Source: Streptomyces sp. HM190
GTDB taxonomy: Bacteria; Actinomycetota; Actinomycetes; Streptomycetales; Streptomycetaceae
Direction of reading: 5' to 3'
DNA length: 64,000 bases
NCBI RefSeq assembly: GCF_009857135.1
Contig: NZ_CP047318.1
Span: forward strand, 4,650,001-4,714,000
Position numbers and translations under genes: made by a program. Of the stretch, positions 1 through 7,964 are shown piece after piece (the first letter of the stretch is position 1; the number at the start of each line of letters is the position of its first letter). A model generated the notes under the pieces. That model was not told where the DNA came from. It did no database searches and saw only the letters and a list, made by a program, of their open reading frames with translations.

Positions 1-224
1 CCAGAAAGTGGCTAAGGCCACTTGGATTCGGAAGGGGGCACGGAGTGACGAGTCAGCGGCCGGACCAGGGCGCGCGTGCAACTTGCCGGGGATGTCGGGG
101 GCGCGGATGGAAGCGCGTCGGCTCTCGCACGGCTCTGGCGCTCTCGACGGCCACCGACCGCGTCCGTGCCACGTCGAAACGACGCTGCCTCGACTGCGAC
201 GGCAGCGGCAAGGAGTGAGTGCGG

Positions 225-689
225 ATGGCCTACTCGATCGACCGCTATCCCTCTGCGGACTCGCCGCGACTCGGTGCCATGACCCTGCACCCCGTCGCGG
301 AGTCCGTCCCGCGGGCGCGGCGCTGGTTCCGGAAGTTCATCGCCCCGTACAACCCGGCCTGCTCGATCGACGACTGCGTGTTGATGATCTCGGAGCTGGT
401 GACCAACGCGATTCTCTACGGGCGGGCTGACGAGACCTGGATGGTGCGCGTTGCGTGGTACCGCGTGGAGACGTCGCTTCGGGTGGAGGTACACAATCCG
501 GGGTTCCCGGCGAGTGTGCGCATGCGGCAACCGGACGCCGGCGATGCCCATGGGCGTGGGCTGCTCCTCGTCGACTCCATCGCCGACTCGTGGCACTCCG
601 GTCCCAGCCGCTTCGGGGGGACGGTTGTCTCGTTCACCATGGCCGACGCATGGTCGCCTGATGAGGTCTTCGGGCCCGTTCTGTTCTGA
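225..689 (+). CDS. ATP-binding protein, anti-sigma (RsbW/SpoIIAB-like) fold
   Basis: A 154-residue single-domain GHKL ATPase of the RsbW-like HATPase_c_2 type common in Streptomyces, which usually act as regulators or anti-sigma factors. The N box is intact (ISELVTNAILYG), followed by an HNPG segment and a G-rich lid (AHGRGLLLVDSIADSW). The start was placed at the ATG nine bases after AAGGAG; the in-frame GTG at 219 is too close to that site. It stands just before the GntR regulator at the left of the transfer module, a position where AICEs often carry such a gene. No partner sigma factor or antagonist is visible next to it, so its target is unknown. Confidence 0.8.
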   Translation: MAYSIDRYPSADSPRLGAMTLHPVAESVPRARRWFRKFIAPYNPACSIDDCVLMISELVTNAILYGRADETWMVRVAWYRVETSLRVEVHNPGFPASVRMRQPDAGDAHGRGLLLVDSIADSWHSGPSRFGGTVVSFTMADAWSPDEVFGPVLF

Positions 690-712
690 CGGCGCAGTTG
701 TCGCTAGTCTGG

Positions 713-725
713 TTGACCAGTTGAC
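713..725. promoter_or_regulatory. Candidate operator for the GntR repressor (own promoter)
   Basis: TTGACCAGTTGAC lies about 30 bases before the GntR start. On the other strand it reads GTCAACTGGTCAA, matching the GTCAACnnGTCA pattern seen twice more in the gap downstream of the GntR gene. The repetition around one regulator gene suggests autoregulation, as for KorSA of pSAM2. Assignment is by pattern only. Confidence 0.45.
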
Positions 726-754
726 TTGGCCAATCTCGACAGGCGGCGGCGTTC

Positions 755-1483
755 ATGGCGTATGAAGTGGAGGCACCGAAGTACGTACGCCTCGCGCAGA
801 CGATTCAGCGCCGCATCGAGGACGGCACCTATCCGCCCGGCACCCGAGTGCCCAGTGAGAACCAGCTGGTGCAGTCCTTCGGGATGTCCCGCCCGACCGT
901 GGTGCGGGCCCTGGAGTTGCTCAAGCGGGATGGCTGGCTGGAGTCTCGGCAGGGGTACGGCACGATCGTCCGGGGCCGTCCTGAAGTTGTTGAGCAACAG
1001 GACCGGCGCGGGCGGGAGGTCCTGAAGCGCGACGAGTCGCGGTCCTCCGGGCGCCTGGTCGAAGTCGCTGAGGTGCCTGTTCCGGCGCGGGTCGCCTCCG
1101 CGCTAGGGCTCCCGAAGCGAGCCAAGGTCCTGATGCGCCGTTTCCTGGCGGAGGAGGACGGCGAAGCGGTCGAGTTGGTATCGACGTACTTCCCCGCCGG
1201 CCTGGTCGAGGGGACCGAGTTGGCGAGCACTGATGCCCTCAGCGGCAGTGTGCGCGAGCATGTGGAGGCTCGGAAGAAGTTCCGCTATGACCACGTGACG
1301 GAACGGGTCTCGGCTCGACTGCCTGAGAGCGGTGAAGCCGAGCTTCTGGGCTTGCCGGACGGTGTGCCCGTGCTCAGCATCCTGGTCATCGCGTGCGATG
1401 CGTCCGGGCAGGCGCTACAAGTCTCTGACGTGCTGCTTCCGGCCGACCGTCAGGAACTCGAAGACACCTATCGCTTGAACTGA
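755..1483 (+). CDS. GntR-family transcriptional regulator (KorSA-like)
   Basis: A 242-residue repressor of the HutC subgroup. Residues 8-75 form the GntR winged helix (KYVRLAQTIQRRIEDGTYPPG, then MSRPTVVRALELLKRDGWLE); residues about 95-240 form the UTRA ligand-binding domain. In pSAM2 the matching protein KorSA represses its own gene and the transfer/replication genes and keeps the element integrated. The same role is likely here because it sits at the head of the transfer operon and the motif GTCAACnnGTCA occurs before its own start and twice before the next gene. The effector is unknown. Confidence 0.85.
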   Translation: MAYEVEAPKYVRLAQTIQRRIEDGTYPPGTRVPSENQLVQSFGMSRPTVVRALELLKRDGWLESRQGYGTIVRGRPEVVEQQDRRGREVLKRDESRSSGRLVEVAEVPVPARVASALGLPKRAKVLMRRFLAEEDGEAVELVSTYFPAGLVEGTELASTDALSGSVREHVEARKKFRYDHVTERVSARLPESGEAELLGLPDGVPVLSILVIACDASGQALQVSDVLLPADRQELEDTYRLN

Positions 1484-1524
1484 CAGCTGGTCCAGGCGAG
1501 TTCGCCCCTAACTCCACTTGACAA

Positions 1525-1570
1525 GTCAACCTGTCATCTCTAGCTTCAAACTTGCTAAGTCAACTTGTCA
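1525..1570. promoter_or_regulatory. Two further candidate GntR operators before the transfer operon
   Basis: GTCAACCTGTCA (1525-1536) and GTCAACTTGTCA (1559-1570) lie 34 bases apart, three helical turns plus a little, in the gap ahead of the operon that begins at 1606. The first also overlaps the palindrome TTGACAAGTCAA (1518-1529). The spacing would place a repressor over the promoter of the transfer operon. Confidence 0.5.
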
Positions 1571-1605
1571 GGTGGCGAGTTGATTGACTCGAAGGAGAAA
1601 TCTCT

Positions 1606-1956
1606 GTGCGTGTGATCCGCGTTGACGCCTCGACCGCCACGATCCTGCTCACCGAAGCGCCGGCGCCCAAGGTGCGCGACCGGCAGACCGGCGAGATCGC
1701 CAAGGATGCCGTGAGCGGTGAGGCACTGATGACGGTCGGCGTCGTCTTCATCGACGAGGGCGAGTCGTCCCTGATCCAGGTCACCATCCCCGAGAGCGGG
1801 GTGACCGACGGGCTGACGGTCGGCGCTCCTGTCTCGCTGCCGGGGCTCGTCGCCCGGCCGTGGGAGAGCGTGTTCAACGGCCAGCAGCGGCACGGCATCG
1901 CCTACCGGGCCACCGCCGTGGCTCCGGGTGCCTTCCCGATGGCGCAGGCGGGCTGA
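1606..1956 (+). CDS. Conserved AICE protein (SCO3933-like), function unknown
   Basis: A 116-residue protein with no recognised catalytic motif, of the kind regularly found between the GntR regulator and the FtsK-like gene in Streptomyces integrative elements (SCO3933-like). It starts with GTG eight bases after GAAGGAG and ends five bases before the next gene, so it is the first gene of the transfer operon. The sequence is mostly beta-type (short alternating hydrophobic stretches such as TVGVVFID and LIQVTIPE) with no signal peptide or membrane segment. I do not know its function. Confidence 0.75.
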   Translation: MRVIRVDASTATILLTEAPAPKVRDRQTGEIAKDAVSGEALMTVGVVFIDEGESSLIQVTIPESGVTDGLTVGAPVSLPGLVARPWESVFNGQQRHGIAYRATAVAPGAFPMAQAG

Positions 1957-1961
1957 TCGCC

Positions 1962-3338
1962 GTGACCGACCTGGTGACGCTGGCCGAGTGGGGCGCGCCG
2001 CTTGCTGCGATAGGCGGCGGTGCTCTCTACGCCCGGCACGCCCACCCTGCGGCGTACTGGTCCACGGTCGGGCTGCCGGTCTCGGTGGCCCGGCTGCTGG
2101 CCTCATACTCCTCGACCATGGACGCGTGCGGCCTGACGGTCCCGCCGTCCCGGTTGCGGGCGCTGGCAGTCAAGGTGACCACTCGACGGGAGATCCGGCC
2201 CGTACCGCCTCGGCGGGGCATGATCCGGCCCACCTCGACCGGCCTGCGGCTCCGGCTGCGGCTGGCTCCGGGGCAGGAACCTGCGGATGTGGCGGCCTCG
2301 GCCGAACGGCTGCGGCACGCCTGGGGCGTTCACGCCGTGTACGTGCGGGACGTCAAGCCTGGAGTCGTGGAACTGCGGCTCGTCGGCTTCGACGTCCTGC
2401 GGAACGTCCGGATGCCTCGTCGGACCGTCGCCGGGCCGCTTCGGGTGCCGGTGGCTCTGCGCGAGGATGCGACGCCGTTCGTACGGGACTACCGGGCCGT
2501 TCCGCATGAACTCGTCCTCGGCGCCACGTTGTCGGGCAAGTCCATGTTCCTGCGGAACCTGCTCGTCGGGCTGGCTGCTCAGCCGGTCGTCCTCGTGGGG
2601 ATCGACTGCAAGCGCGGGGTGGAGCTGGCGCCGTTCGCGGCCCGGCTCTCCGCCCTGGCCACCGATCCGGTACAGGCGGCCGAGCTGCTGCCCGTGCTGG
2701 TGAAGGAAATGGAGGACCGATACGACCTGATCAAGGCGAGGCAGGGTATCGCCCCCGGTACTCCGGATGAGCTGATCACCTCGGACATCTGGGGCCTGCC
2801 GGACGACGAACGCCCGGTTCCCATCGTGCTGTTCATCGACGAGGTGGCGGAACTCTTCCTCGTCGCCACCAGGAAGGAGGAGGAACGGCGGGACGAGATG
2901 GTCACTCAGCTCATCCGGCTCGCTCAGCTCGGTCGTGCGGCCGGCATCTATCTGGAGGTGTGCGGACAGCGCTTCGGCGCCGAGCTGGGCAAGGGCGCCA
3001 CCATGCTCCGGGCCCAGCTGACCGGCCGGGTCTGCCACCGCGTCAACGACGAAGCCTCCGCGAAGATGGCGCTCGGTGACATCGCCCCCGAAGCGGTCTA
3101 CGCGGCCTGTGCCATCGCGCCCGAGCTGCCCGGCCTCGCCGTCGTGGGTGATACGTCCGGCGGCTGGTCCCGCATCCGCACGCCTCACCTGACCCTCGCC
3201 GAAGCGGCGGCCACCTGCCGCGAGACGGCCCACCTCGCACCCGACGTGCCCGCGCTCGCGCCCTTCCGTCCCCACGTCCCGCCCGTGCCCGTGGAGGTGT
3301 CCGGGCCGGTAGCCACTCCTCGCCCCGTCGCTGAGTAG
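1962..3338 (+). CDS. FtsK/SpoIIIE-family DNA transfer ATPase (TraB/TraSA-like)
   Basis: A 458-residue cytoplasmic/membrane DNA pump. Residues about 10-50 are hydrophobic and may anchor it. The motor domain carries Walker A GATLSGKS at about 187-194, Walker B VLFIDEVAEL at about 288-297, and FtsK-type segments (GIDCKRGVELAPFA, IRLAQLGRAAGIYLEVCGQR). Proteins of this group (TraSA of pSAM2, TraB of pIJ101) form hexameric rings that move unprocessed double-stranded DNA between hyphae and are the only transfer protein strictly needed. The GTG start at 1962 follows the previous stop by five bases. The specificity-determining C-terminus is short, so the DNA site it recognises cannot be read off. Confidence 0.88.
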   Translation: MTDLVTLAEWGAPLAAIGGGALYARHAHPAAYWSTVGLPVSVARLLASYSSTMDACGLTVPPSRLRALAVKVTTRREIRPVPPRRGMIRPTSTGLRLRLRLAPGQEPADVAASAERLRHAWGVHAVYVRDVKPGVVELRLVGFDVLRNVRMPRRTVAGPLRVPVALREDATPFVRDYRAVPHELVLGATLSGKSMFLRNLLVGLAAQPVVLVGIDCKRGVELAPFAARLSALATDPVQAAELLPVLVKEMEDRYDLIKARQGIAPGTPDELITSDIWGLPDDERPVPIVLFIDEVAELFLVATRKEEERRDEMVTQLIRLAQLGRAAGIYLEVCGQRFGAELGKGATMLRAQLTGRVCHRVNDEASAKMALGDIAPEAVYAACAIAPELPGLAVVGDTSGGWSRIRTPHLTLAEAAATCRETAHLAPDVPALAPFRPHVPPVPVEVSGPVATPRPVAE

Positions 3339-3421
3339 TCGCACCCGCTCCCACGGTCGGCGCGACCGTCCCGCGCCATGTCCCTACCCCACCCATGCCC
3401 GAAACCGGAAGGAGTCGCGCC

Positions 3422-4081
3422 GTGCGTGCCCTGCCCGTCCGCGTGGACGCCGTACTCGTCCAGGCGCTCATCGCCGCCGCGCTGTCCTTCGCCCACCTGC
3501 ACGACCTTGCCTCCGCCGCCGGACAGGACGGCTGGAAGGCGTGGGCCTACCCGGTATCCGTCGACCTGCTGATGGTGGCGGCCTGGCGGCGACTCCGCTC
3601 GGGGGAGGCGAAAGCCGCCGGATGGTGCTGGTTCCTCGTCGCGCTGGCGGCCTCCCTCGGCGCCAACGTCGCCACCGCCGGGCTGCTCGACCTGGACGAC
3701 GTGCCCGCCTGGCTGCGCATCCTCGTCGCCGGCTGGCCCGCGGTCGCCTTCCTCGGCGGCACGCTCCTTGCCCACGGTGCACCGAAGACACCCCGTGCTG
3801 CGGCCGACACCGAACCGCCCTCAACGGTCACGGACTCGGCGCCCCAACCGCCCGCCACAGAGGTGGAGCCGCCCGTGACGGTGGCCGAGCTTCCGTCCGT
3901 CGAAGTCGGGTCGGCTCAGCCCTCGTCCGCTCCCGTGCCCCCTGCCCTCGTCGCCCTCGCCCGCAAGCTCGCCGACGAGCACCACGCCCGGACCGGTACC
4001 CCCATCGACACTCCAACCCTTCGCGCCCGGCTCGGTGTCCCCCTGCCGTTGGCCGAAGCCATCGCCGCGCAACTCATCTGA
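3422..4081 (+). CDS. DUF2637 membrane protein (SpdB-like spread protein)
   Basis: A 219-residue protein with the DUF2637 pattern (FAHLHDLA, then PVSVDLLMVAAWRRL) and about four membrane segments in its first 115 residues. The rest is a Pro/Glu-rich linker and a small helical C-terminal domain (about 170-219) that resembles a DNA-binding or adaptor end. SpdB-type proteins help a transferred plasmid or AICE spread through the recipient mycelium and assist the TraB pump. GTG at 3422 was chosen over the ATG at 3395 because AAGGAG sits between them at the right distance. Confidence 0.72.
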   Translation: MRALPVRVDAVLVQALIAAALSFAHLHDLASAAGQDGWKAWAYPVSVDLLMVAAWRRLRSGEAKAAGWCWFLVALAASLGANVATAGLLDLDDVPAWLRILVAGWPAVAFLGGTLLAHGAPKTPRAAADTEPPSTVTDSAPQPPATEVEPPVTVAELPSVEVGSAQPSSAPVPPALVALARKLADEHHARTGTPIDTPTLRARLGVPLPLAEAIAAQLI

Positions 4082-4100
4082 CCTCGGAGGACTTTCCACC

Positions 4101-4301
4101 TTGCGACCGTCCACGCTCCGCGCACTCAAGCGTGCCGCCGAGCTGACCCGACAGAACCGCCTCACCGAAGCCGTGCTCATCGCCGAACCCGTGATCCTCG
4201 CCGCCGACAGCTACGAGGGCGACGAGATCTTGCGCTGGCTCGCCGACCACGTCACCGACTTCACCGGCGAGACCGGCGACGACCAGAAGGAGAACCCCTG
4301 A
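4101..4301 (+). CDS. Small AICE protein, function unknown
   Basis: A 66-residue acidic-tailed helical protein that starts with TTG (4101), twelve bases after CGGAGG. Its stop overlaps the start of the next gene (TGATG), which points to coupled translation within the transfer operon. There is no membrane segment. Similar short proteins occur at this place in other Streptomyces AICEs, but I cannot assign a role. Confidence 0.6.
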   Translation: MRPSTLRALKRAAELTRQNRLTEAVLIAEPVILAADSYEGDEILRWLADHVTDFTGETGDDQKENP

Positions 4302-4492
4302 TGCCCACCAACCGCCGCTTCCGCAACCTCGTCCGCATCGGTCCCGTCCAGGTCGGCACGTACTACGACGGCCGAGGCCGTGAGAAGCACACCGCCGCCT
4401 GCACGGCTCCGCGCTGCGGCTTCTCGACCGGCTACGACAGCCGGGCCGCCGCCGAGCTGGCCGCGCGCACCCACCGCTGCGCCGTCCGCTGA
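4301..4492 (+). CDS. SpdA-like mobile element transfer protein
   Basis: A 63-residue basic protein of the family annotated as mobile element transfer (SpdA-like) protein. Two Cys plus Cys/His at the end (CTAPRCGF, then THRCAVR) make a likely small zinc-binding fold. The family pattern RIGPVQVGTYYDGRGREKHTA is clear. It overlaps the preceding gene by one base and lies in the cluster of spread genes, so it probably takes part in intramycelial spreading. The biochemical function of the family is not known to me. Confidence 0.75.
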   Translation: MPTNRRFRNLVRIGPVQVGTYYDGRGREKHTAACTAPRCGFSTGYDSRAAAELAARTHRCAVR

Positions 4493-4520
4493 CCCGAGAC
4501 GACACCCCCGAGGAGATCCC

Positions 4521-4715
4521 GTGACCGTCTCGCTGCCGCTCGTCTTCGTCCTGGGCGTCATCGCCTGGGCCGCGATCAAGTTCCTCGGCATCCGCCTGTG
4601 GGTCGCCGTCGTGATCGCCCTGTTCGGCTTCTGGCTCTCGCACACCGTCCTCGCCCCGGCCATCGAGTCCGGCACCCGCTCCGGGGTCGACGTCGTCAAC
4701 GGCAACCGCGACTGA
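4521..4715 (+). CDS. Small membrane protein of the spread gene cluster
   Basis: A 64-residue protein with two adjacent hydrophobic segments (about residues 4-20 and 25-47) and a short polar tail. GTG at 4521 follows GAGGAG by six bases. Position between the SpdA-like and SpdD-like genes suggests a spread function at the membrane, but there is no motif beyond hydrophobicity. Confidence 0.6.
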   Translation: MTVSLPLVFVLGVIAWAAIKFLGIRLWVAVVIALFGFWLSHTVLAPAIESGTRSGVDVVNGNRD

Positions 4716-4751
4716 GCCAACGACCGCAAGCAACCGCAAAGGAGACTCGCC

Positions 4752-5015
4752 GTGTTCCGTCCCAAGCTGCCAGACACTCCGCACGTCCCGAGCATCACCA
4801 CGCACATCCCGCAGAACCACGCCCCGGTTCCGGCTCACTCCGCCAGCCGCCCGATCGCCCCGTTCGTGGGCGTCGGTGTCGGCGCGGTCGCCGCCGTGGT
4901 CGTCGTGGGCGTCGTCCTCACCGCGCTCCTGGCGGCGGTCGCCGTCTCGGCCATCTCCGTGGCCATCACCGCCGTCGTCCTGCGCTCCCTCGTCAACAGC
5001 GCGCCCAAGCGCTGA
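4752..5015 (+). CDS. SpdD-like spread protein
   Basis: An 87-residue protein with a Pro/His-rich N-terminus (about 1-40) and one long hydrophobic segment (about 42-77, rich in Val and Ala). The layout and the opening MFRPKLPD match SpdD-like proteins of Streptomyces plasmids and AICEs. GTG start at 4752, preceded by AAAGGAGA. It is likely to act at the hyphal membrane with the other spread proteins and the TraB-like pump. Confidence 0.7.
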   Translation: MFRPKLPDTPHVPSITTHIPQNHAPVPAHSASRPIAPFVGVGVGAVAAVVVVGVVLTALLAAVAVSAISVAITAVVLRSLVNSAPKR

Positions 5016-5146
5016 CCGGTCGCCGGGGCGGCAACAAGCCGCCAAGCATCCCGCCGCCCCGGGGCCGTCCCTCTCAACCGCCGAAACAGCCGAAAGGAAG
5101 ACCCATCATCACCCGGCAGACTCCGCCACCGCTGGCGGAACTCTCC

Positions 5147-6448
5147 ATGCTCGCCTCACTCGGCACCCTGCCCGAACTGGCCCGCCAACTCTCCGGCCTG
5201 GGCGGCTGCACCCACCCCGTACGCCTCGACGGCCACCGCACCGAGTACGCCGTCGACACCACGACCGGTGAGGTCGGGCGCGTCCTGCACCACTTCGACT
5301 CCACCGCCCTCCCCGCCGGAAACCTCCTCGTCCGCTGCAACAACCGCCGCGCCACCCGCTGCCCCGCCTGCGCCGAGGTCTACCGCCGCGACACCTACCA
5401 CCTGATCACCGCCGGACTCCGCGGCGGCAAGGGCACCCCCGAACAGGTCGGCACGCACCCGCGCGTGTTCGCCACGTTTACCGCGCCGAGCTTCGGCCCG
5501 GTTCACAACCGCCCCTCCAGCGGGCGGTCCTGCCGCTGCGGGGCCCGGCACGACGACACAGACCCGGCCCTCGGCACGCCCCTCGACCCGGACACGTACG
5601 ACTACGAAGCGGCCGTGCTCTGGAACGCGCACGCCGGGGCCCTGTGGCGCCGGTTCTCCATCTACCTCCGCCGTGAGGTCGCCAAGCGTGCCGGCCTCAC
5701 ACAACGGGCCTTCCGCGATCACGCCCGCATCTCCTTCGCCAAGGTCGCCGAGTACCAGAAGCGCGGAGCCGTCCACTTCCACGCGGTCATCCGCCTCGAC
5801 GGCCCCGAGGGAGGCGACACCTCGCCCCCGGCCTGGGCCACGGCCGAGCTGCTGAGCGACGCCATTGACGCCGCTGCCACCGCCGCTCGCCTCGGCGGCC
5901 CGACCGTCGACGGACGGGCCCACACCTTCACCTTCGGCTGTCAGCTCGACGTCCGTCCGATCCGCTCCGCCGACTTCGACGGCGGCCAGGAGCTGACCGA
6001 GCGGGCCGTAGCGGCGTACATCGCCAAGTACGCGACCAAGGGCGCCGAGACGGCGATCGGCACCCTTGACCGGCCGATCCGCTTCCTCGCCGAGCTGGCC
6101 GGTGCCCGGATCACCGACCACGCCCGCCGCATGATCCGCACCGCCTGGACCCTCGGCGCACGCCCCGAGCTGGCAGACCTCCGCCTACGGGCCTGGGCGC
6201 ACATGCTCGGTTTCCGCGGCCACTTCTCCACCAAGTCCCGCCGCTACTCCACCACCCTCGGCGCCCTCCGCGATGCCCGCGCCGAGTGGCGCCGCGCGCA
6301 AGCCGCCCCGCCCGCAACTCAGGACGGCGAAACCACGCTCGTCCTCGCGCACTGGGTCTTCGCCGGAACGGGCCTCAGCTCGGGCGAATCCTGGCTGGCG
6401 GCATCCCTCGAACCCGCTCCCGGAACGGAAGGAGAGCCGACCACATGA
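5147..6448 (+). CDS. RepSA-like replication initiator (HUH-type)
   Basis: Initiator for rolling-circle replication of the excised element, of the RepSA family. Diagnostic parts are a Cys-rich segment (CNNRRATRCPACAEVYRRDTYHL), the HUH-like motif in GAVHFHAVIRLDG, and a Tyr-Lys motif (AAYIAKYATKG) that would hold the nicking tyrosine. The first ATG is at 5147, giving 433 residues, but it has no ribosome site. A good site (AAAGGAAG) points instead to an ATC codon at 5105, and there is no ATG, GTG or TTG between; the true start may therefore be the non-standard ATC, adding 14 residues. The end overlaps the next gene by four bases. Confidence 0.82.
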   Translation: MLASLGTLPELARQLSGLGGCTHPVRLDGHRTEYAVDTTTGEVGRVLHHFDSTALPAGNLLVRCNNRRATRCPACAEVYRRDTYHLITAGLRGGKGTPEQVGTHPRVFATFTAPSFGPVHNRPSSGRSCRCGARHDDTDPALGTPLDPDTYDYEAAVLWNAHAGALWRRFSIYLRREVAKRAGLTQRAFRDHARISFAKVAEYQKRGAVHFHAVIRLDGPEGGDTSPPAWATAELLSDAIDAAATAARLGGPTVDGRAHTFTFGCQLDVRPIRSADFDGGQELTERAVAAYIAKYATKGAETAIGTLDRPIRFLAELAGARITDHARRMIRTAWTLGARPELADLRLRAWAHMLGFRGHFSTKSRRYSTTLGALRDARAEWRRAQAAPPATQDGETTLVLAHWVFAGTGLSSGESWLAASLEPAPGTEGEPTT

Positions 6449-6660
6449 ACGACCGCTACCTGTCCGTGGACCAGGTCGCCGAGCTGCTGGGCACGACCGC
6501 CCGCTTTCCCCGGCGGCTCATCGAGGAGCGGCGCATCCGGTACGTCAAGGTCGGCCGACACGTCCGCATCCCTGAGAGCGCCCTTCGCGAATACCTCGCC
6601 TCTCGCACGGTGGAGCCGCTGCGGCGGCCTCGCTCCCGTTTCGGGAGGGCTGCTGCCTGA
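6445..6660 (+). CDS. xis: Excisionase (helix-turn-helix, Xis)
   Basis: A 71-residue excisionase-type winged helix-turn-helix protein of the MerR/BldC-like fold: LSVDQVAELLGT, then IRYVKVGRHVRIPESALREYLA. It overlaps rep (ATGA) and int (TGATG), so rep, xis and int are translated as a unit. It would bend the attachment-site DNA and switch the integrase towards excision. Confidence 0.85.
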   Translation: MNDRYLSVDQVAELLGTTARFPRRLIEERRIRYVKVGRHVRIPESALREYLASRTVEPLRRPRSRFGRAAA

Positions 6661-7841
6661 TGGCCAACAGCAAGGGCAGGCGCCGCCGTTTCGGCGCGAT
6701 CAGACGGCTTCCGTCCGGCAGGTATCAGGCTCGGTATCCGGGCCCTGACGGCGTGATGCGTCCGGCTCCCGTCACCTTCGAGACGACGGCTGATGCCGAC
6801 GACTGGCTTGCCGAGAAACAGACGGAGATCCGCCGAGGAGAATGGCGCGACCCCGAGGCAGGCGCCGTGAGCTTCCGGGCCTACGCCGACAAGTGGGTCG
6901 ACGAACGGGAGCTCGCGCCGCTCACCCGCGACCTGTACCGCTACCTGCTCGACAAGCACCTGTTCGCCTTCGCCGAGTCGGACTTGGACGAGATCACCGC
7001 TCCACGCGTCCGGGAGTGGCGGGCCGATCGGCTGCGGACCACGAACGCCAAGACGATGACGGCCAAGGCGTACCGGCTCCTCAAGGCCATCATGGAAACG
7101 GCCGTGGACGACGAGCTGATCACGCGCAACCCGTGCCGGATCAAGGGCGCGGGGAAGGAGAAGGCGGCTGAGCGGCGCATCGCGACCGTTGCCCAGGTCG
7201 ATGCCCTCGCCGAAGCGGTCGGGATGCGGTGGCGGCTTATGGTCTACCTCGGCGCGTACGGTCCGATGCGGCCGGAGGAACTGGCCGGCCTCCGCCGTCG
7301 AGACGTCGACCTCGACAACCTTCGCGTCCGCGTCCGCCTCGCCGAGCCTGAGCGGATGAACGGGCGGCGCGTCCAGGGCGACACCAAGTCGGAGGCGGGC
7401 ACTCGGACTGTGATTCTTCCCGCGTTCCTCCGCCGGGAGCTCCGCTGGCATCTGGAGAGCTATGCCGAGCCGGGCCCCGATGGGCTGATCTTCGTGGGGG
7501 AGAAGGGTGCTCCGTTCCGGCGCAGCACCTTCGGGCGGAAGTGGCGGCGGGCGCGAGAGGTCGTCGGGATGCCCGAGGGCTTCCGGTTCTACGACCTCCG
7601 GCACACCGGGCACACGCTGTCTACGCGCTCCGGTGCCACGCTCAAAGACACCATGGTGCGTGCCGGGCAGTCCTCGGAGAAGGCGGCGCTGATCTATCAG
7701 CACTCCGACGACGAGCGGCAGGAAGAGGTCGCCGCCGGGCTGGATGCGACCGTGCGGAAGGCTCGGGCTGCGGCCAGGGAGACCCAGCGCGGCAAGGGGC
7801 CCGACGAGCGTTCTGGCACGAATCTGGCACGCGACGAGTGA
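6660..7841 (+). CDS. int: Tyrosine-family site-specific integrase
   Basis: A 393-residue tyrosine recombinase. An AP2-like arm-binding segment lies at about 1-60, a SAM-like core-binding domain at about 65-155, and the catalytic domain at about 175-365. The catalytic residues seen are Arg in PMRPEELAGLRRRDV, His-Leu-Arg-His in YDLRHTGHTLS, and the nucleophile in AALIYQHSDDE. It integrates and, with Xis, excises the element. Its gene ends about 50 bases before the tRNA-Gly gene, the usual arrangement when the tRNA 3' end is the attachment site. Confidence 0.92.
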   Translation: MANSKGRRRRFGAIRRLPSGRYQARYPGPDGVMRPAPVTFETTADADDWLAEKQTEIRRGEWRDPEAGAVSFRAYADKWVDERELAPLTRDLYRYLLDKHLFAFAESDLDEITAPRVREWRADRLRTTNAKTMTAKAYRLLKAIMETAVDDELITRNPCRIKGAGKEKAAERRIATVAQVDALAEAVGMRWRLMVYLGAYGPMRPEELAGLRRRDVDLDNLRVRVRLAEPERMNGRRVQGDTKSEAGTRTVILPAFLRRELRWHLESYAEPGPDGLIFVGEKGAPFRRSTFGRKWRRAREVVGMPEGFRFYDLRHTGHTLSTRSGATLKDTMVRAGQSSEKAALIYQHSDDERQEEVAAGLDATVRKARAAARETQRGKGPDERSGTNLARDE

Positions 7842-7860
7842 TCACAGCGGACAGCAAAAC

Positions 7861-7883
7861 GGCCCAGGTCTTTGACCTGGGCC
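7861..7883. terminator. Terminator between int and tRNA-Gly
   Basis: A perfect 10-base stem, GGCCCAGGTC / GACCTGGGCC, with a TTT loop. Read on the minus strand it follows the tRNA end and is followed by GTTTTGCTG, so it is best seen as the tRNA terminator; it would also stop int transcription. Confidence 0.8.
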
Positions 7884-7890
7884 TTAGTCG

Positions 7891-7964
7891 TGGAGCGGGT
7901 GACGAGAATCGAACTCGCGCTCTCAGCTTGGGAAGCTGATGTTCTACCATTAAACTACACCCGC
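7891..7964 (-). tRNA. tRNA-Gly (anticodon CCC), probable attB/attR of the AICE
   Basis: Reads GCGGGTGTAGTTTAATGGTA at its 5' end on the minus strand, has a seven-base anticodon loop TTCCCAA (anticodon CCC), a GTTCGATTC T-loop and an encoded CCA end. Acceptor stem GCGGGTG pairs with the 3' part CACCCGC. The integrase gene next to it suggests that the element integrated at the tRNA 3' end and regenerated a complete gene. Confidence 0.95.

Larger units (their letters stand above)
1..7964 (+). mobile_element. AICE (pSAM2-type integrative conjugative element), right part
   Basis: Gene order is that of an actinomycete integrative and conjugative element: ATP-binding regulator, GntR repressor, conserved small protein, FtsK/TraB-type transfer ATPase, Spd-like small membrane proteins, RepSA-like initiator, excisionase, integrase, then a tRNA gene. 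rep-xis-int overlap by a few bases each, as in pSAM2. The right border is most likely inside the tRNA-Gly(CCC) gene just after int, since tRNA genes are the usual attachment sites of this family. The left border and any further cargo are outside the window, and I found no second copy of the tRNA 3' end here. Transfer would be as double-stranded DNA by the FtsK-like pump, which fits the absence of a relaxase and type IV secretion genes. Confidence 0.88.

Noticed and set aside
2103..3344. Long minus-strand open frame opposite the FtsK-like gene
   Set aside because: It is the antisense shadow of a gene with clear Walker motifs; the product is Arg/Gly/His-rich without any fold.
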